Below are positions 43,493 through 52,557 of a stretch of 64,000 nt of DNA, piece by piece (the stretch's first letter is position 1; each line of letters starts with the position of its first letter). This stretch comes from Pseudomonas tolaasii NCPPB 2192 (GTDB lineage: Bacteria > Pseudomonadota > Gammaproteobacteria > Pseudomonadales > Pseudomonadaceae), in the NCBI RefSeq assembly GCF_002813445.1, contig NZ_PHHD01000001.1:6510001-6574000 (forward strand), given 5' to 3'. The position numbers and the translations under genes are program-made. Under the pieces are notes generated by a model, which did no database searches, was not told the DNA's origin, and was given only the letters and a program-made list of their open reading frames with translations.

Positions 43493-43588
43493 ATGTTCAA
43501 ACATTCGAAAGTACGTCAGGCGGGACTCATTCTTTTCGCCACCACACTGATTCTGATTTTGCCCAATTTAACCAAGGTCATCGGGTGA
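43493..43588 (+). CDS. 31-aa membrane microprotein
   Basis: A complete frame MFKHSKVRQAGLILFATTLI followed by LILPNLTKVIG, with a basic N-terminus and one membrane segment (residues about 10-26). An AAAAGGCAG stretch lies before the ATG. No family is known to me. Confidence 0.6.
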   Translation: MFKHSKVRQAGLILFATTLILILPNLTKVIG

Positions 43589-43749
43589 CAATCCGTACTC
43601 CTGTTTCCGTGCACACACAGCACCAGGACTGCAGTTTTTGGCAGCACCTGCCGGGACATTGCGCTTAGCGGTCCTGTTGCAGGGGCTGTCTTTTTGCGCG
43701 CCGTTTTCCGGTATTGTGGCCCCATCGTCACCTCGCACCGGGCTCACTC

Positions 43750-44556
43750 TTGAAATCCATCCTCGCCTCTCTCGCCTTGTTGCTGGCCCTCCCCGCCGGC
43801 GCCGCGCAATTGACCATTGAACTCGACCATGCCAGCAAGACCTGGCAGACCGCGGAGTTGCTCGCGCGCCCGGATGTGCAGACGGTGCAGGTAGCTGATG
43901 ACGTTTCCTACAAGCGCAACATGACCTATCGGGCAGTGCCATTGGCCTCTCTCCTGCCCGGTCTGAAGCCTGAGAATCACCTGCAAGCCGTTGCCCTGGA
44001 TGGCTTTGCCGCCGAGCTCAGCGCCGCGCCCTTACTGCAAAGCCACGGCGCCCGCGCCTGGCTGGCGGTGGAAGATCCCGCCCACCCGTGGCCCGCACTG
44101 GCGGACGGCAAGCCGAGTGCCGGGCCTTTTTACCTGGTGTGGACGGATCCCGAAGCCGGAAACATCGGCCCGGAACAGTGGCCATTCCAGGTGGCCGGGA
44201 TCAAGCAATTGAAGACCGTGGCCGAGCGGTTTCCGGGCTTGTTGCCTGACCCGAAACTGGCAGCGAATGACCCGGTCAACCAGGGGTTTGGGTTGTTCCA
44301 GAAAAACTGCCTGGCCTGCCATCGCCTCAATGGTGCCGGTGATGCCCAGGTGGGGCCGGATCTGAATCTGCCCTACAACCCGACCGAGTATTTCAGCGGC
44401 GACTTTCTCAAGCGTTACATCCGTGACCCGCAGAGCCTGAGGCATTGGCCGCAGGCGAAGATGCCGGCGTTTGCTGCCAGTGTGTTGCCGGATGGCGAAC
44501 TGGATTTGTTGGTGGGGTATTTGAAGCATATGGCGGGGCGCAAGCAGCAGCCCTAG
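43750..44556 (+). CDS. Periplasmic c-type cytochrome with N-terminal molybdopterin-like domain
   Basis: A 268-aa exported protein. The TTG start gives MKSILASLALLLALPAGAAQ, a clean signal peptide. Residues about 20-160 resemble a small oxidoreductase molybdopterin-binding fold (YKRNMTYRAVPLASLL). The C-terminus holds a haem c domain with CLACHR and an axial Met in AKMPAF. It would move electrons in the periplasm. A GTG at 43714 gives a longer, less signal-like start. Confidence 0.85.
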   Translation: MKSILASLALLLALPAGAAQLTIELDHASKTWQTAELLARPDVQTVQVADDVSYKRNMTYRAVPLASLLPGLKPENHLQAVALDGFAAELSAAPLLQSHGARAWLAVEDPAHPWPALADGKPSAGPFYLVWTDPEAGNIGPEQWPFQVAGIKQLKTVAERFPGLLPDPKLAANDPVNQGFGLFQKNCLACHRLNGAGDAQVGPDLNLPYNPTEYFSGDFLKRYIRDPQSLRHWPQAKMPAFAASVLPDGELDLLVGYLKHMAGRKQQP

Positions 44557-44590
44557 GAGTACCCCCCCATCAATTGAGCTGACCCCTACG

Positions 44591-44680
44591 TGTGGGAGCG
44601 GGCTTGCCCGCGATAGCGGTGGGCCAGCTACCTCTGTATCAACTGACAGACCGCTATCGCAGGCAAGCCAGCTCCCACAC
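44591..44680. repeat. REP/BIME pair
   Basis: GTGGGAGCGGGCTTGCCCGCGATAGC faces GCTATCGCAGGCAAGCCAGCTCCCAC; written in 20-base parts, the arms are related but not identical. It lies between convergent genes. Confidence 0.9.
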
Positions 44681-44699
44681 TAGGTAGCCCCGCCCCTGC

Positions 44700-45503
44700 C
44701 TATTGCTGCTGCACCGAGATCACCGGCGTCGGCGCCACAAACACCTTGGCATGCATCTGCTCATGCCCGCCGCCCCGGCGCATGCCGCGCACCGGGCAGG
44801 CGTCCAGGTAATCCAGCCCCACCGCCAGCTTCAAATGCCGCTCGGGCCGGGCCAGCGTGTTGGTCACGTCAAAGCTGTACCAGGCGTCGTCCAGCCAGGC
44901 TTCGGCCCAGGCGTGGCTGGCCAGGTGCGTGCTGTCCTCGGTATACAGATACCCCGACACATAACGCGCCGGAACCCCCAGGCTGCGCGCGCAGGCCAGG
45001 AACGCGTGGGTGTGGTCCTGGCACACGCCTGCGCCTCCACCAAAGGCTTGCGCCGCGCTGGTGTCGACGTCGGTGGCGCCCGGCGTGTAGACCATGCGTT
45101 GGTGGAGCGCGTGCATCAGGTCGATCAGCGCGGTGCGGTCACGGCGCTGATGGCAGTGCTGCCCGGCAAACGTGCGCAAGGCTTCGTCAACTTCGGTCAA
45201 ACGCGTGCTGCGCAGAAATGGAAAGGCCGATTGGCTCTCGTGTTCCGCCTCGCGCAACTCGTCGATATCCACCTGGCCACGGGCGCCGATAATGATGGCG
45301 TCGTGAGGCTCGTCCAGGGTCAGCACATGCAGGATATTGCCGAACGGATCCACCTGCGCACGCACCGGGCGCGGCAGGTCGAGCTGCCAACTCAGCACCT
45401 GCTGGCGCTCGCTGTCGTGAGGTGTAAGACGCAGGTACTGAATGCTTGCGCGAACCTGGTCTTCGTAGTGGTAGGTGGTTTCGTGGCTGATGGAGAGTCT
45501 CAT
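44700..45503 (-). CDS. Transglutaminase-like cysteine protease family protein
   Basis: A 267-aa protein with the transglutaminase N-terminal domain (YHYEDQVRASIQYLRLTPH) and core: Cys in GVCQDHTHAFLA, His in ASHAWAEAW and Asp in FDVTN. It is the third gene of a conserved trio with alpha-E and ATP-grasp proteins and overlaps the alpha-E gene by 4 bp. The trio has been proposed to make or break peptide/amide bonds. Confidence 0.94.
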   Translation of the reverse strand: MRLSISHETTYHYEDQVRASIQYLRLTPHDSERQQVLSWQLDLPRPVRAQVDPFGNILHVLTLDEPHDAIIIGARGQVDIDELREAEHESQSAFPFLRSTRLTEVDEALRTFAGQHCHQRRDRTALIDLMHALHQRMVYTPGATDVDTSAAQAFGGGAGVCQDHTHAFLACARSLGVPARYVSGYLYTEDSTHLASHAWAEAWLDDAWYSFDVTNTLARPERHLKLAVGLDYLDACPVRGMRRGGGHEQMHAKVFVAPTPVISVQQQ

Positions 45504-46450
45504 GCGGCCTCCAGGTAGGAATGGTAGATGGCGTCGCCCAGCTGGCGCACCAGGGGGATAAAGTCGGTCAGCCAGGCGTGCAGGCCTTCCTCCAGAATTT
45601 CATCGATCGCGGTAAAGCGCAGGCGCGCGTCCATTTCGGCGGCCAGACGCTGGGCCGGGCGACCGTTGAGGCCGGGCAGGCTGGCGAGGATCTGGTCGAT
45701 TTCTTCGCTGCAGGCTCTCAACGAGCGCGGAACATCGGCGCGTAGCAGCAGCAACTCCGCCACCTGGCGGGCGCCGGGCGCGTCGCGGTAGATTTCGGTG
45801 TAGGCCTCGAATGACGACAACGCACGCAGCAAGGCACTCCATTGATAGTAGGCGTGGGCCGTGCCGTCGGTGACCGCAAACGCGCGGTCGCCGGCCATTT
45901 CGTAGCGCGCATCCAGCAAGCGCAGGGTGTTGTCGGCACGCTCGATAAAGGTGCCCAGGCGAATAAAGCGAAACGCATCGTTACGCATGATGGTGCCGTA
46001 GGTGGCACCCCGAAACAGGTGCGAGCGCTCCTTGACCCACTCACAGAAGCGGCTCATGCCATAGCGGCTGAGCCCTTGACGGGCGATATCGCGAATATCC
46101 AGCCAGGTAGCGTTGATGTTTTCCCACATATCGGCGGTAATTCGCCCACGCACGGCATGGGCGCTGGCTCGCGCGGCGCCGAGGCAACTGTAGATGCTCG
46201 CCGGGTTGGCGGCGTCCAGTGCGAAAAAGTGCAACAGGCGTTCGGCGTCCAACTCGCCATGGCGCGCGTGATAATCCTCCAGCGTGCCGGTGATCAGCAG
46301 CGGCATGGCCAATTCGTGCAGGCCGTCGCCGCGCCCGTCCTGGGGCATCAGCGACAGCGAGTAGCTGACATCGAGCATGCGCGCGAGGTTTTCCGCGCGC
46401 TCCAGATAGCGCGACATCCAATACAAATCCGAGGCAGTTCTACTCAGCAT
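45500..46450 (-). CDS. Alpha-E domain protein (DUF403)
   Basis: The 316-aa helical protein starts MLSRTASDLYWMSRYLERAE, the family hallmark, and contains two helical repeats. Its function is unknown but it always goes with the circularly permuted ATP-grasp protein and a transglutaminase. The ATG at 46450 is 4 bp after the upstream stop; a TTG at 46465 would extend it by five residues. Confidence 0.94.
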   Translation of the reverse strand: MLSRTASDLYWMSRYLERAENLARMLDVSYSLSLMPQDGRGDGLHELAMPLLITGTLEDYHARHGELDAERLLHFFALDAANPASIYSCLGAARASAHAVRGRITADMWENINATWLDIRDIARQGLSRYGMSRFCEWVKERSHLFRGATYGTIMRNDAFRFIRLGTFIERADNTLRLLDARYEMAGDRAFAVTDGTAHAYYQWSALLRALSSFEAYTEIYRDAPGARQVAELLLLRADVPRSLRACSEEIDQILASLPGLNGRPAQRLAAEMDARLRFTAIDEILEEGLHAWLTDFIPLVRQLGDAIYHSYLEAA

Positions 46451-46454
46451 GGCA

Positions 46455-47864
46455 TCAGTCCTCAACCACCCAGGTGTCTTTGGTGCCGCCGCCCTGGGAC
46501 GAGTTCACCACCAACGAACCTTCACGCAGGGCTACACGGGTCAAGCCACCGGGTACCACGCGGGTTTCCTTGCCGGACAACACGAAGGGGCGCAGGTCGA
46601 TGTGGCGCGGCGCTATGCCGTTTTCGACAAAGGTCGGGCAGGTGGATAAGCACAGGGTCGGCTGGGCGATATAGGCGTGGGGCTTGGCTTTGATGCGCTC
46701 ACGGAAGGCTTCGATTTGCGCCTTCGTGGACGCAGGCCCCACGAGCATCCCGTAACCGCCGGAGCCTTGGGTTTCTTTCACGACCAGCTCTGGAAGGTTG
46801 GCCAGCACGTGGGACAGTTCATCGGGCTTACGGCATTGAAACGTAGGAACGTTCTTCAGAATCGGCTCTTCATCCAGGTAAAAACGGATCATCTCGGTGA
46901 CGAAGGGGTACACCGACTTGTCATCCGCCACCCCGGTGCCGATGGCATTGGCCAGCACGACATTGCCCGAGCGGTAAGCCGCGAGCAGGCCGGGCACGCC
47001 GAGCATGGACTCCGGCTTGAACGCCAGCGGGTCGAGGAAGGCGTCGTCGAGGCGGCGGTAGATCACATCCACTGCCTTGGGGCCGTCGGTGGTGCGCATG
47101 AACACGCGGTCGTCACGTACGAACAGGTCAGCACCTTCTACCAGCTCCACGCCCATTTCCCGCGCGAGAAAGGCGTGCTCGAAGAACGCACTGTTAAAGC
47201 GCCCCGGGGTCAGCACCACCACGCTGGGGTTATCCAGCGGACTAGAACTTTTCAGGGTGTCGAGCAACAGGTTGGGGTAGTGGTCGATGGGCGCGATGCG
47301 CTGGGCGGCGAACAGTTCGGGGAACAGGCGCATCATCATCTTGCGGTCTTCGAGCATGTAGCTGACGCCGCTGGGCGTACGCAAGTTGTCTTCAAGCACG
47401 TAGTACGTGCCGTCACCATCGCGTACGAGATCGACGCCCGAGATGTGGGAATACAAATCACGGTGCAGGTCCAGCCCCTGCATCGCCAACTGGTACTGAT
47501 CGTTGGCCAGCACCTGTTCAGCGGGAATGATTCCGGCCTTGATGATGCGTTGCTCGTGGTACAGGTCGGCGAGAAACAGGTTCAGCGCCTTGACCCGCTG
47601 GATGCAGCCGCGCTCGACGATCTGCCACTCGCTCGCCGGAATGCTGCGCGGGATCGTGTCGAAAGGAATCAGGCGTTCGGTGCCCTGCTCGTCGCCATAC
47701 AGGGTGAAGGTGATACCGGCGCGATGAAACAGCAAATCGGCTTCGCGCCGGCGCTGTGCCAGCAGTTCGGCGGGGGTGTGCGCCAGCCAGCGGGCGAACT
47801 CGCGGTAATGGGGGCGAACCTGCCCTGCCCCGTCGTACATTTCGTCGTAATAAGTGCGGGTCAT
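46455..47864 (-). CDS. Circularly permuted ATP-grasp type 2 protein
   Basis: A 469-aa protein with TYYDEMYDGAGQVRPHY at the start, LEDNLRTPSGVSYMLEDR in the middle and VVKETQGSGGYGM plus GGGTKDTWV at the end. ATP-grasp enzymes join a carboxylate to an amine using ATP. The start at 47864 follows AAGGAG; the frame upstream is open to 47903. It heads the operon with the alpha-E and transglutaminase genes. Confidence 0.93.
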   Translation of the reverse strand: MTRTYYDEMYDGAGQVRPHYREFARWLAHTPAELLAQRRREADLLFHRAGITFTLYGDEQGTERLIPFDTIPRSIPASEWQIVERGCIQRVKALNLFLADLYHEQRIIKAGIIPAEQVLANDQYQLAMQGLDLHRDLYSHISGVDLVRDGDGTYYVLEDNLRTPSGVSYMLEDRKMMMRLFPELFAAQRIAPIDHYPNLLLDTLKSSSPLDNPSVVVLTPGRFNSAFFEHAFLAREMGVELVEGADLFVRDDRVFMRTTDGPKAVDVIYRRLDDAFLDPLAFKPESMLGVPGLLAAYRSGNVVLANAIGTGVADDKSVYPFVTEMIRFYLDEEPILKNVPTFQCRKPDELSHVLANLPELVVKETQGSGGYGMLVGPASTKAQIEAFRERIKAKPHAYIAQPTLCLSTCPTFVENGIAPRHIDLRPFVLSGKETRVVPGGLTRVALREGSLVVNSSQGGGTKDTWVVED

Positions 47865-48159
47865 GCCGTACTCCTTGTCACCCGGGCGCATAAGCAATCG
47901 CAAAAAACGATCGCAAGGCCCGTGCCATCGGCATAAACACTTAAGAATCAGTGAGTTGAATAACCACGAACATTTGCTCGCACCGTCCTGGTGCGCAGAA
48001 TGCGCGCCGTCCCGTCCCGCGCTTCATCACAATGCGGGTTTTGACTATCGACAGCATAGTCAGAGTTGATTTCACTGCCGGGCCGCGCCTGCGGATAATC
48101 GCAACCATCTGCTGAACAGGACTCGTCCTACAACTTCAGCGCTCCGCTCTTCCCTTTAG
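47865..48159. other. Intergenic stretch upstream of orphan terminator
   Basis: No protein gene is convincing here. The plus strand has TTGACT near 48041 and a conserved-looking stretch CAACTTCAGCGCTCCGCTCT before a strong terminator, which would fit a small RNA of 50-120 nt. Confidence 0.4.
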
Positions 48160-48186
48160 GCCACCCTCTTTGGGTGGCTTTTTTTT
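48160..48186 (+). terminator. Orphan Rho-independent terminator
   Basis: GCCACCC-TCTTT-GGGTGGC followed by eight T. It points along the plus strand, but no plus-strand gene precedes it, which suggests a small RNA. Confidence 0.88.
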
Positions 48187-48291
48187 GGTGCAGAAAAAAG
48201 TGCTGCAAGTTCCGAATACTTTTCCCACAGCACAAACAAAATCGGCCGACCCCAAGGTCAGCCGATTCGCTGCGTAACTCATGACTTCACG

Positions 48292-48633
48292 CTACATGGG
48301 TAACCCACGCACCTCCTGCTTGACGCCCCACCCTTCGATGATCCCGCCCAGCGGCTCGACCACCGCCCCAAAGTCTTGCTCGAAATCTCCTATGCCGTCG
48401 TAGGTGGCAGACATGATTTTGCTCAATTCCAGATACCAGGCGCCATCATCCCGCGCGCTGACCTGGGCATTCAGGGACTCCCCACGAAACCGGCCCGCAG
48501 CCCTGCGCGCACGTTCCTCATCCGGGAAAATGGCGTAAAACTCGATGGGGTGGAAACGCGAGAAATCGAAGCCGCCTTCTTTCATGCGGCGCAGAACGTT
48601 GGTGCTGATGTCTTCTTGATAGGCTGTGCTCAT
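48292..48633 (-). CDS. rraB: Ribonuclease E inhibitor RraB family protein
   Basis: The 113-aa product starts MSTAYQEDISTNVLRRMKEGG and has FHPIEFYAIFPDEERARRAA, which fits the RraB family. RraB binds RNase E and changes which mRNAs are degraded. The GGAG site lies just before the ATG. It is a single-gene unit on the minus strand. Confidence 0.88.
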   Translation of the reverse strand: MSTAYQEDISTNVLRRMKEGGFDFSRFHPIEFYAIFPDEERARRAAGRFRGESLNAQVSARDDGAWYLELSKIMSATYDGIGDFEQDFGAVVEPLGGIIEGWGVKQEVRGLPM

Positions 48634-48845
48634 GAAAAGTGCTCCTCAAATTGATGGATAGACTTTCCGTGCATCCCGAAGCCCACGCCCTGCTGGCGTG
48701 GGGCTACGGCAACAACATCACCGAGGGAGAACAAGCATGTAGCTGACAAGACCAGACCTTAGCGATTCATTCGCTGATCTCACTTGCAGAGTAGCGCGAA
48801 GCTATCACCTCCACCAGAGGGGTTTGAATGGCAGTCAGGGATTGT

Positions 48846-49082
48846 TCAGGCGGCGGGAGAGATGTCGAGGATTTGAATGCTGTTCTGGTCTTTGAGGATC
48901 TTGACCGTAGGTTCGGGCTTGCGGCCTTCCAGGTCATTGAGGTCAAGCTCGGCCGCAACGGGCACCAGCTTGTTGCGAATCATGTGCGCAGCGTCTTCGA
49001 GGCTGGGCTTTTGTTCGCAGGTGAACTGCTCCACGGACTTGACGCCGTGATCATCAACGAAGGTAATTTGCCACGTTTGCAT
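48846..49082 (-). CDS. Conserved Pseudomonas hypothetical protein, 78 aa
   Basis: The product starts MQTWQITFVDDHGVKSVEQF and ends with an acidic DLNDLEGRKPEPTV strand region. It is probably a small alpha/beta protein. An excellent GAGGAGG site precedes the ATG at 49082. No function is known. Confidence 0.75.
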   Translation of the reverse strand: MQTWQITFVDDHGVKSVEQFTCEQKPSLEDAAHMIRNKLVPVAAELDLNDLEGRKPEPTVKILKDQNSIQILDISPAA

Positions 49083-49185
49083 CGGTGCCTCCTCGATAAA
49101 GCCCGTGTGTGGGCTCACATCTATCTGGACCTTGAGGGGTTGGCAAACGTTCCACTCAAGGCCGGAGGCACCGGACCGGCTGCGC

Positions 49186-49791
49186 TTATTTCTCCGCGTG
49201 TTCTTTCAAGGCTTTCAAGGTGTTGAACGGCGCATCCACTACGAATTTGTTGGCCAGCCACGATGGCACGCTGCCGCCTGGCTCGGTGTGCACTTGATAG
49301 GTGACTTCGGTCTGGTTCTCGCCTTTGGGCACCAGTTTCCAGAAACCGTCGACCTGGGCGACTCGTACGTAGCCTTTTTCTTCAGGCTTGTAAGTCGGCA
49401 CGCCTTCGAGCTTGCGTGTCAGCGTGCCATCGGCCGCCTTGGTCGTGGTGATATGCAGGTAGGAATCGCGATCCGTCACTGGGAACGGCGCCTTGAATTG
49501 GGTGTAAGTCCAACTCTCATCACCTTTCTTGTCGACCAGCTTTTGGGATTTGCACTCATGAATCCAGGAGCAGGCACCGGCCACGTCTTCCTGCAGGGCC
49601 TGGATCTTGGCGACCGGAGCCTTGATCACCGTGACGCCGCGGTAAGCTTTGTACTTGGAACCGGCAATGTCGCTCAGGGACACCTTGATACCGTCTTCGT
49701 CCTTGGCAACCTGCCAATCCTCAGCCTGGGCCGTGGCAGCAAACATCACCGTAAAACCGCACAACACAGCCATTCGTTTCAGCGAACCCAT
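49186..49791 (-). CDS. Exported START/lipid-binding domain protein
   Basis: A 201-aa protein with a signal peptide (MGSLKRMAVLCGFTVMFAAT, cut near AQA) and a START-like domain (AGACSWIHECKSQ, WTYTQFKAPFPVTDRD). START domains bind lipids or hydrophobic molecules in a deep pocket. The gene lies in a group of small envelope genes. Confidence 0.9.
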   Translation of the reverse strand: MGSLKRMAVLCGFTVMFAATAQAEDWQVAKDEDGIKVSLSDIAGSKYKAYRGVTVIKAPVAKIQALQEDVAGACSWIHECKSQKLVDKKGDESWTYTQFKAPFPVTDRDSYLHITTTKAADGTLTRKLEGVPTYKPEEKGYVRVAQVDGFWKLVPKGENQTEVTYQVHTEPGGSVPSWLANKFVVDAPFNTLKALKEHAEK

Positions 49792-49832
49792 TGTTGTATT
49801 CCTTATTGTTGAAGTTCCGATAGTAAAGCCCA

Positions 49833-50087
49833 TCAAGCCGCCGTCATTTGCTCCCACCAGCCGATCAGCCGGATCGCATCGGCTTGGTCGGTGCCGCAAA
49901 CCTCGGGATCGGCCTTGAAATCACTGCACACCGCCGGGCGCTCAGGTTGACCGAACAGCAGGCATAGCTGTTCGACCGATAGGTGCAGACAGCGTTCGCC
50001 CGCAGGTTTTCCATCAGGCATTCCCGGCAACGGTGAACTGATGGAGGGGGCGATGCAGCAAGCGCCACAGCCTTCACGGCATTTCAT
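49833..50087 (-). CDS. YkgJ-family cysteine cluster protein
   Basis: An 84-aa protein with CREGCGACC, CLHL, LCLLF and VCSDFK Cys residues, the pattern of the YkgJ family, which is thought to bind iron or zinc. It is 41 bp upstream of the START gene on the same strand. A GAGGATC site precedes the ATG. Confidence 0.9.
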   Translation of the reverse strand: MKCREGCGACCIAPSISSPLPGMPDGKPAGERCLHLSVEQLCLLFGQPERPAVCSDFKADPEVCGTDQADAIRLIGWWEQMTAA

Positions 50088-50248
50088 GAACAGCAGATCC
50101 TCGACGACTCAATGTGGATGGCCGGGCTAGAGTACGCCCTAAAACATGCGTTTTAAAATGGCCTAACAGGGGTTTTTCGCACAAAACAAAAGTGACTGAC
50201 CAGTCTGCGACAGATGGTCGAAAGCTCGCGTCACCAAAGCGGGAAAGT

Positions 50249-50740
50249 TTATTGCTTGAATTCGAAATCCAGTGCTGCGCCTTCGATTTCGCGTCGCTCT
50301 TCGTTACGCAGTTGCAGCTTCATTTCGTTGCTGAGCAAGCGGCCATTAATCTGGAATGCACTGTTATCGGAGGGTTTCTCCCCGAACATCGGCGGTAACA
50401 ACGGCACGCTTTTGGGTTTGGGCATGGTACCGATGGGTTGCAAGTGCCTGACCATGTCCGAGGGCAAAGACAAGTCCAACTGCGCCGGTGGCAGTTGGGT
50501 CTGGGCCACTTCATGGGCCGACTTGGATTTGCTGGCGACCGGTGCGCGCTTCTTCACCGTGGCGGCTTTTTTCTTCGCGGCCGGGGCCTTTTTGGCCGGA
50601 GCGGGTTTCTTCGCGGGGGTCTTCTGCTGGGCGCTGGCCGCAGGCTTGTTTTCGGTCACAGGGGCCGCCGCCAGCACAGTGCCGACGTTACACAGGCTTA
50701 ACAGGCCAATCACCACAGCAGCGCGAACAATAGAGGTCAT
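50249..50740 (-). CDS. Exported Lys/Ala/Pro-rich protein, unknown function
   Basis: A 163-aa protein with a signal peptide (MTSIVRAAVVIGLLSLCNVG, cut near VLA-AAP). Residues about 40-85 are a low-complexity AKKPAPAKKAPAAKKK linker. The C-terminus is more ordered (INGRLLSNEMKLQLRNE). Such linkers contact cell wall or DNA; the homologues are often mis-named as IF-2. The start at 50740 follows TAGGCAAT, a weak site. Confidence 0.75.
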   Translation of the reverse strand: MTSIVRAAVVIGLLSLCNVGTVLAAAPVTENKPAASAQQKTPAKKPAPAKKAPAAKKKAATVKKRAPVASKSKSAHEVAQTQLPPAQLDLSLPSDMVRHLQPIGTMPKPKSVPLLPPMFGEKPSDNSAFQINGRLLSNEMKLQLRNEERREIEGAALDFEFKQ

Positions 50741-50844
50741 ATTGCCTACAGCATTAACGGCAGAGGGCCATATGCTCGCTTGTTGAGCGCGGCATGACAA
50801 GCGTGATAATCAGCGTGCTATCGATACTGTCCCCGCTATTTGCC

Positions 50845-52284
50845 TCACAGACCGGCTGCGGTCTCCAGGCATAACTGGCTGGCCAGCATCCCCAGCGTCA
50901 TGAGTGCGCGCTCTGCCTCGCGGTTCCACGGCGTGCCGCAGTTCAGGCGAATACAGTGGTTGAACTGTTCTGTATTACTGAATATGACCCCCGGCGCAAT
51001 GCTGATGCCCTGCTGCAGGGCACGCACGTGCAGTTCCTGGGTATTGACCCGGCCAGGCAGACTGACCCACAGGATGAAGCCGCCGGTCGGACGGGTCATC
51101 TGCGTGCCTTCGGGGAAATACTGCTGCACCGCCAGCTGAAAAGCGCTGAGGTTCTTGCGGTATTCCTGGCGGATGTAGCGCAGGTGCCGGTCATACCCGC
51201 CGTTCTCCAGATACGCCGCCACCCCCATTTGCGTGACGCTGCACGCCGAGTGGGTGCTGAACATCTGCAAACGCTGAATTTCCTGCTGATACTTGCCGGC
51301 AATCATCCAGCCGATGCGCACGCCCGGCGACAACGTCTTGGAGAAGCTGGAGCAATAGATCACCCGATCCAGGCGGTCATAGGCTTTCAAGGCCTTGGTG
51401 CGACCGAGTTCGAACATCAGCTCGCCGTAGATATCGTCCTCGACAATCTGGATATCGAAGTCCGATGCCAGGCGCAGCAACTGCTTCTGGCGCTCTTCAG
51501 GCATGGTCGCGCCCAGCGGGTTGCTCAGGCGTGTGGTCAGCACCAGGGCTTTGATCGACCACTGGTTCGCCGCCAGTTGCAGGGCCTCAAGGCTCATGCC
51601 GGTGGCCGGGTCGCTGGGGATTTCGATGACTTTGAGGCCGAGCAAGTCAGCCAACTGCAGCAGGCCGTAATACGTCGGTGACTCGGCGGCGATCAGGTCG
51701 CCGGGGCGGGTCAGCACGCGCAACGACATCTGCAACGCATCGACACAACCGTGGGTGATCACCACTTCGGAGGGGTCGACCACTACCCCGGCATCGCGCA
51801 TGCGGATCGCCACCTGGCGGCGCAGCGGCTCAAAACCGGGGCTGAACATGTAGCTGAATGCCCGCGGGCTCTGGAAGCGTGTGACCTTGGCCAGTTGCTG
51901 GTGCAGCGCGCGCACCGGCAGATAGTCCACGCTGGGCACCGCGGCGCCCAGCGGAAACACGCCTTCGCGGCGCGATTCGACCAAAACCTGCTGAATGATG
52001 CTGCTGCGGGTGACCAACCCCGGGCGCTCGACCCGTGCGATGTCCGGCGTCGGCGCGGTGAGCGCGGGCGTCTGGTGCACGTAGTAACCCGACTGCGGCC
52101 GCGCCCGGATCAGCCCCTGGTCTTCCAGGTTGGCGTAGGCCTGCAGCACCGTCGCGTGGCTGACGTTGAGCTGTGAGCTCATCTTGCGCACGGACGGCAC
52201 ACGCTCGCCGGGCTGATAGACGCCGCGCCGGATATCCTCAGCCAGTTGCTGGGCGATACGTTGGTAGAGCAACAGATTGGTCAT
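50845..52284 (-). CDS. MocR/PdxR-type GntR regulator with aminotransferase domain
   Basis: A 479-aa protein: a winged HTH of the GntR family (residues 1-75, LAEDIRRGVYQPGERVPSVRK) joined to a PLP fold type I domain with the lysine in CSSFSKTLSPGVRIGW. These proteins sense PLP or an amino compound and control metabolic genes. No clear target gene is adjacent. A hairpin and REP pair lie upstream. Confidence 0.93.
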   Translation of the reverse strand: MTNLLLYQRIAQQLAEDIRRGVYQPGERVPSVRKMSSQLNVSHATVLQAYANLEDQGLIRARPQSGYYVHQTPALTAPTPDIARVERPGLVTRSSIIQQVLVESRREGVFPLGAAVPSVDYLPVRALHQQLAKVTRFQSPRAFSYMFSPGFEPLRRQVAIRMRDAGVVVDPSEVVITHGCVDALQMSLRVLTRPGDLIAAESPTYYGLLQLADLLGLKVIEIPSDPATGMSLEALQLAANQWSIKALVLTTRLSNPLGATMPEERQKQLLRLASDFDIQIVEDDIYGELMFELGRTKALKAYDRLDRVIYCSSFSKTLSPGVRIGWMIAGKYQQEIQRLQMFSTHSACSVTQMGVAAYLENGGYDRHLRYIRQEYRKNLSAFQLAVQQYFPEGTQMTRPTGGFILWVSLPGRVNTQELHVRALQQGISIAPGVIFSNTEQFNHCIRLNCGTPWNREAERALMTLGMLASQLCLETAAGL

Positions 52285-52424
52285 GACGCAGCACTCGATT
52301 TCACGGGTATTTTATTTTTGTGTGAAACATACCGGCACAGTTTGGAAGTGTACGGGGACAGTTGCGAGAATAGTCGAGCGCGGACGGGAGTGACAGTAAA
52401 AACTGTAAAGCGGTTGAACATGAA

Positions 52425-52447
52425 AAACCCGATCAGTGATCGGGTTT
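52425..52447. terminator. Hairpin of ACCCGATCA type, possible terminator
   Basis: AAACCCGATCA-G-TGATCGGGTTT is a nearly perfect 11-pair inverted repeat between the MocR start and a REP pair. A short T-run (TTTGCTTT) follows. It may end a plus-strand transcript or act on the OmpA gene leader. Confidence 0.6.
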
Positions 52448-52453
52448 GCTTTG

Positions 52454-52540
52454 GGTGGGAGCTGGCTTGCCGGCGATGGCATCGCCTCGGTGCGTCTGGC
52501 GGACCGCGGTGAGGCTATCGCAGGCAAGCCAGCTCCCACA
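52454..52540. repeat. REP/BIME pair
   Basis: GTGGGAGCTGGCTTGCCGGC and the inverted AGGCAAGCCAGCTCCCAC flank about 45 bases. Confidence 0.9.
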
Positions 52541-52557
52541 GGGTTGTGTGTGGGCGT

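Noticed and set aside
46677..47936. 419-aa open frame on the plus strand
   Set aside because: Antisense to the ATP-grasp gene, no motifs; codon-phase shadow.
47865..48186. RgsA or RsmZ-type small RNA
   Set aside because: No GacA upstream site (TGTAAG-N6-CTTACA) and no series of GGA hairpin loops were found, so only an unnamed small RNA is proposed.
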